Source: Chloroflexota bacterium
Lineage (GTDB): Bacteria; Chloroflexota; Limnocylindria; Limnocylindrales; CSP1-4
Assembly (NCBI GenBank): GCA_003169735.1
Contig: PNAP01000071.1
Span: forward strand, 5,299 to 48,056
Direction: 5' to 3'
DNA: 42,758 bases
Below the pieces are notes generated by a model, which saw only the letters and a list, made by a program, of their open reading frames with translations, searched no databases and was not told where the DNA came from. Shown here in pieces: positions 40,450 through 42,758 of this stretch (the stretch's first letter is position 1; the number at the start of each line of letters is the position of its first letter). A program made the position numbers and the translations under genes.

Positions 40450-42758
40450 ATGACCCAGACGCGCGCGGGCCGAGGCGACAAGCTGGTGCCGACCACGCCG
40501 TCTGCCCAGGCCGCCGCGCGCCGGTCCGCCCGCGCCGCCGAAGCCGCCGTGACGCGCGCTGCGCAGGGTCCATTGCCCGAGCTGCGCATCCTCGAGTCGC
40601 GCGTGCTGCGCGGCCCGAACTATTGGTTTCGGCGCCCCGCCATCCGCACGCTGGTCGATCTCGGCGTGCTCGAGGAGTTCCCGACCAACCTGATCCCGGG
40701 CTTCACCGAGGGCCTCGTCGCTCTCCTGCCGACGCTCGACGACCATGCTTGTTCGCTCGGGCGTCGCGGCGGCTTCCTCCAGCGACTCGCCGACGGGACG
40801 TGGCTCGGGCACGTCACCGAACACATCGCACTCGAGTTGCAGAACCTGGCCGGCACCGAGGTGCAGGCGGGCAAGACACGGACGACCGGCGAGTACGGCC
40901 GCTACAACGTCGTCTTCGAGTTCCGCGAGGAGCAGGTCGGTCTCGAAGCCGGCCGCATCGCCGTCGCGCTCGTCAACCATCTCGTGGCGCCGGACGACCC
41001 CGCGACGCAGATGGACTTCGTGGCCGAGCTCGAAGGGCTCATCCGGGTCGCCGAGCGCCAGGCCTTCGGGCCGTCGACGCAGGCCATCCTCGACGAGGCC
41101 GTCTCGCGCGACATCCCGTGGATCCGCCTCGACCGTCACAGCCTCGTGCAGCTCGGCCAGGGCGTCCACCAGCAGCGCATCCGCGCCACGATGACGTCGC
41201 GCACGCCGGCCATCGCCGTCGACATCGCATCGGACAAGAGCCTCACCAATCAACTCCTGAGTGCCGCGGGACTGCCCGTGCCCCGCTCCATGGTCGTGCG
41301 CAGTGCGGAAGAAGCCGTGGATGCCGGCCGATCGCTCGGGTTCCCGGTCGTGGTCAAGCCGCTTGACGGGAACCACGGCCGCGGCGTCTGCCTGGGCCTG
41401 CGCAGCGATGAGGACGTCCGCAAGTCGTTCGACATCGCGCGGGCCGAGAGCCGGGCCGGTGACGTCGTGGTCGAGACCTTCGTCCACGGCAACGACCACC
41501 GCGTGCTGGTCATCGGTGGTCGCATGGTCGCGGTCGCGCAGCGCGTGCCCGCCGGTGTCACCGCCGACGGCATCCACACCGTCCGCGAGCTCGTCGACAT
41601 CGAGAACGCCGACCCGCGGCGCGGCATCGGCCACGAGAAGGTACTCACCAAGATCAGCCTCAACGCGGCGGCGGAGGAGCTGCTCGACGTCCAGGGCTTG
41701 ACGGTCGATTCGATCCCGGGTGAGGGGACCCGCGTCCAACTCGCGCTGACCGGCAACATGTCGACCGGTGGCACGGCCATCGACCGGACCATGGACGCCC
41801 ATCCCGAGAACGTCGAGATCGCCGAGACGGCGGCTCGCATCATCGGCCTGGACATCGCCGGCATCGACTTCATCGTGCCCGACATCGAGATCCCTGCCCG
41901 CGAACAGGGCGGCGCCATCGTCGAGGTCAACGCGGCGCCCGGTTTCCGGATGCACACCAACCCGACCGAGGGTGAGCCGCAATACGTGGCGCGGCCGGTG
42001 GTCGATCTGCTCTTCCCGCAGGGTTCCAACGCGCGCATCCCGATCATCGCCGTGACCGGCACGAACGGCAAGACGACGACCGCCCGGATGATCGCCCACA
42101 TCCTGAAGCTGATGGGCCGCCGCGTCGGCATGACCACCACCGACGGCATCGTCATCGACGGTCGATTGATCAAGAAGGGCGACATGTCGGGGCCGAAGTC
42201 AGCCCAGATGGTGCTCCAGAACCCGAGCGTCGACACGGCCGTCTTCGAGGTGGCTCGCGGCGGCATCCTGCGCGAAGGCCTCGGCTACGACCGCAACGAC
42301 GTCGCCGTCGTCACCAACGTGTCAGGCGATCACCTCGGCCTCCACGGCATCGACACGGTCGCGCAGCTGGCCAACGTCAAGGGCGTCCTCGTGGACGCGG
42401 TGCCGCGCTCCGGGACCGCGGTCCTCAACGCCGATGACCCGCTCGTGGCGCGCATGGCCCGGCACTGCGCCGGCAAGGTCATCTACTTCTCGATGCAGAT
42501 GGAGCCGGGCCAGGACGGCTATGAACGCGTGGAGGCGCACGCCGGTCGCGGCGGCGCGTCGATGGTCATCCGAGAGAGCGACGACGGCGAGCTGATCGTG
42601 CTCCGCCACGGCAGCCGGACCATGCCACTCATCTACACGCACCTCATCCCGGCCACGTTCGGGGGTCGGGCACGAATGAATGTCGCCAATGCGCTCGCGG
42701 CCGCGGCCGCGGCGTGGGCGGGCGGCGCTCATCTCCACGACATCCGCCAGGGCCTGCG
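40450..42758 (+). CDS. cphA: Cyanophycin synthetase (3' end outside window)
   Basis: 769 codons are visible of about 870-900. The N-terminal domain (LESRVLRGPNYWFRRPAIR, LGHVTEHIALELQNLAG) is typical of CphA. An ATP-grasp domain follows (about 255-480: SDKSLTNQLLSAAGLPVPRS, VVVKPLDGNHGRGVCLGL, FIVPDIEIPAREQGGAIVEVNAAPGFRMHTNPTEG), which adds aspartate. Then a Mur-ligase-like domain with P-loop G537-TNGKTTT and NVSGDHLGLHGIDTV adds arginine. The ATG at 40450 has GAGG 4 nt upstream. It makes cyanophycin, a cytoplasmic nitrogen and carbon store. Confidence 0.95.
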   Translation, partial: MTQTRAGRGDKLVPTTPSAQAAARRSARAAEAAVTRAAQGPLPELRILESRVLRGPNYWFRRPAIRTLVDLGVLEEFPTNLIPGFTEGLVALLPTLDDHACSLGRRGGFLQRLADGTWLGHVTEHIALELQNLAGTEVQAGKTRTTGEYGRYNVVFEFREEQVGLEAGRIAVALVNHLVAPDDPATQMDFVAELEGLIRVAERQAFGPSTQAILDEAVSRDIPWIRLDRHSLVQLGQGVHQQRIRATMTSRTPAIAVDIASDKSLTNQLLSAAGLPVPRSMVVRSAEEAVDAGRSLGFPVVVKPLDGNHGRGVCLGLRSDEDVRKSFDIARAESRAGDVVVETFVHGNDHRVLVIGGRMVAVAQRVPAGVTADGIHTVRELVDIENADPRRGIGHEKVLTKISLNAAAEELLDVQGLTVDSIPGEGTRVQLALTGNMSTGGTAIDRTMDAHPENVEIAETAARIIGLDIAGIDFIVPDIEIPAREQGGAIVEVNAAPGFRMHTNPTEGEPQYVARPVVDLLFPQGSNARIPIIAVTGTNGKTTTARMIAHILKLMGRRVGMTTTDGIVIDGRLIKKGDMSGPKSAQMVLQNPSVDTAVFEVARGGILREGLGYDRNDVAVVTNVSGDHLGLHGIDTVAQLANVKGVLVDAVPRSGTAVLNADDPLVARMARHCAGKVIYFSMQMEPGQDGYERVEAHAGRGGASMVIRESDDGELIVLRHGSRTMPLIYTHLIPATFGGRARMNVANALAAAAAAWAGGAHLHDIRQGL

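Noticed and set aside
1-42758. CRISPR arrays, insertion sequences, phage genes, toxin-antitoxin pairs or a classical defence island
   Set aside because: No regularly spaced repeats, transposases, integrases or known defence genes were seen in reading both strands.

Overview
This is a GC-rich, densely packed bacterial chromosome segment, roughly two-thirds G+C by eye. It has no mobile element, CRISPR array, rRNA or phage gene that I can see. The gene set suggests a Chloroflexota bacterium of the Limnocylindria/Ellin6529 kind, or a close high-GC relative: cyclase-ATPase-TPR regulators, multi-TM plus LCP fusion proteins, Ku, a full-length Lhr helicase next to a Nei-type glycosylase, paired M16 peptidases, and cyanophycin enzymes. 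This assignment is inferred from gene content, not from a marker gene.

Layout. (1) 1-1186: the tail of a membrane protein, then a glycosyltransferase carrying a CysRS-like N-terminal tail. (2) 1186-7976: an MFS transporter, then a tightly coupled trio of cyclase-STAND regulator, aldehyde dehydrogenase and an unrecognised protein with a nucleotidyltransferase-type motif. (3) 8008-12315: an HpcH-type aldolase, tRNA-Lys, a secreted GH3 glycosidase and a glycosyltransferase. (4) 12336-14096: ku followed by a DNA-ligase-like protein that has lost its catalytic residues. (5) 14159-23465: an SGNH lipoprotein, then carA-LCP-LCP-carB with tandem PyrR-type hairpins in the leader, then a stand-alone Pnkp-type kinase. 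(6) 23490-25014: a long ArsR-type regulator with a clear promoter and palindromic operator, and a small gene after it. (7) 25128-29709: two M16 peptidase subunits, a truncated PfkB-like protein and a histone-deacetylase-family amidohydrolase. (8) 29688-31733: a secreted protein of five tandem PPC-like repeats. (9) 31909-37470: lhr and nei. (10) 37500-39560: a GT87-like and a GT4 glycosyltransferase. (11) 39596-42758: cyanophycinase and a cyanophycin synthetase cut by the window edge.

Themes. DNA repair is well represented (Ku, pseudo-ligase, polynucleotide kinase, Lhr, Nei). carAB supplies carbamoyl phosphate for pyrimidines and arginine; arginine is also a building block of cyanophycin, handled at the right end. 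At least ten genes have a TANNNT -10-like hexamer only 6-13 nt before the start codon and no Shine-Dalgarno, which points to widespread leaderless transcription. Genes inside operons, by contrast, often show GGAGG-type sites. No gene-free stretch exceeds 300 bp; the longest, 31734-31908, holds two promoters and a possible 18-codon ORF.
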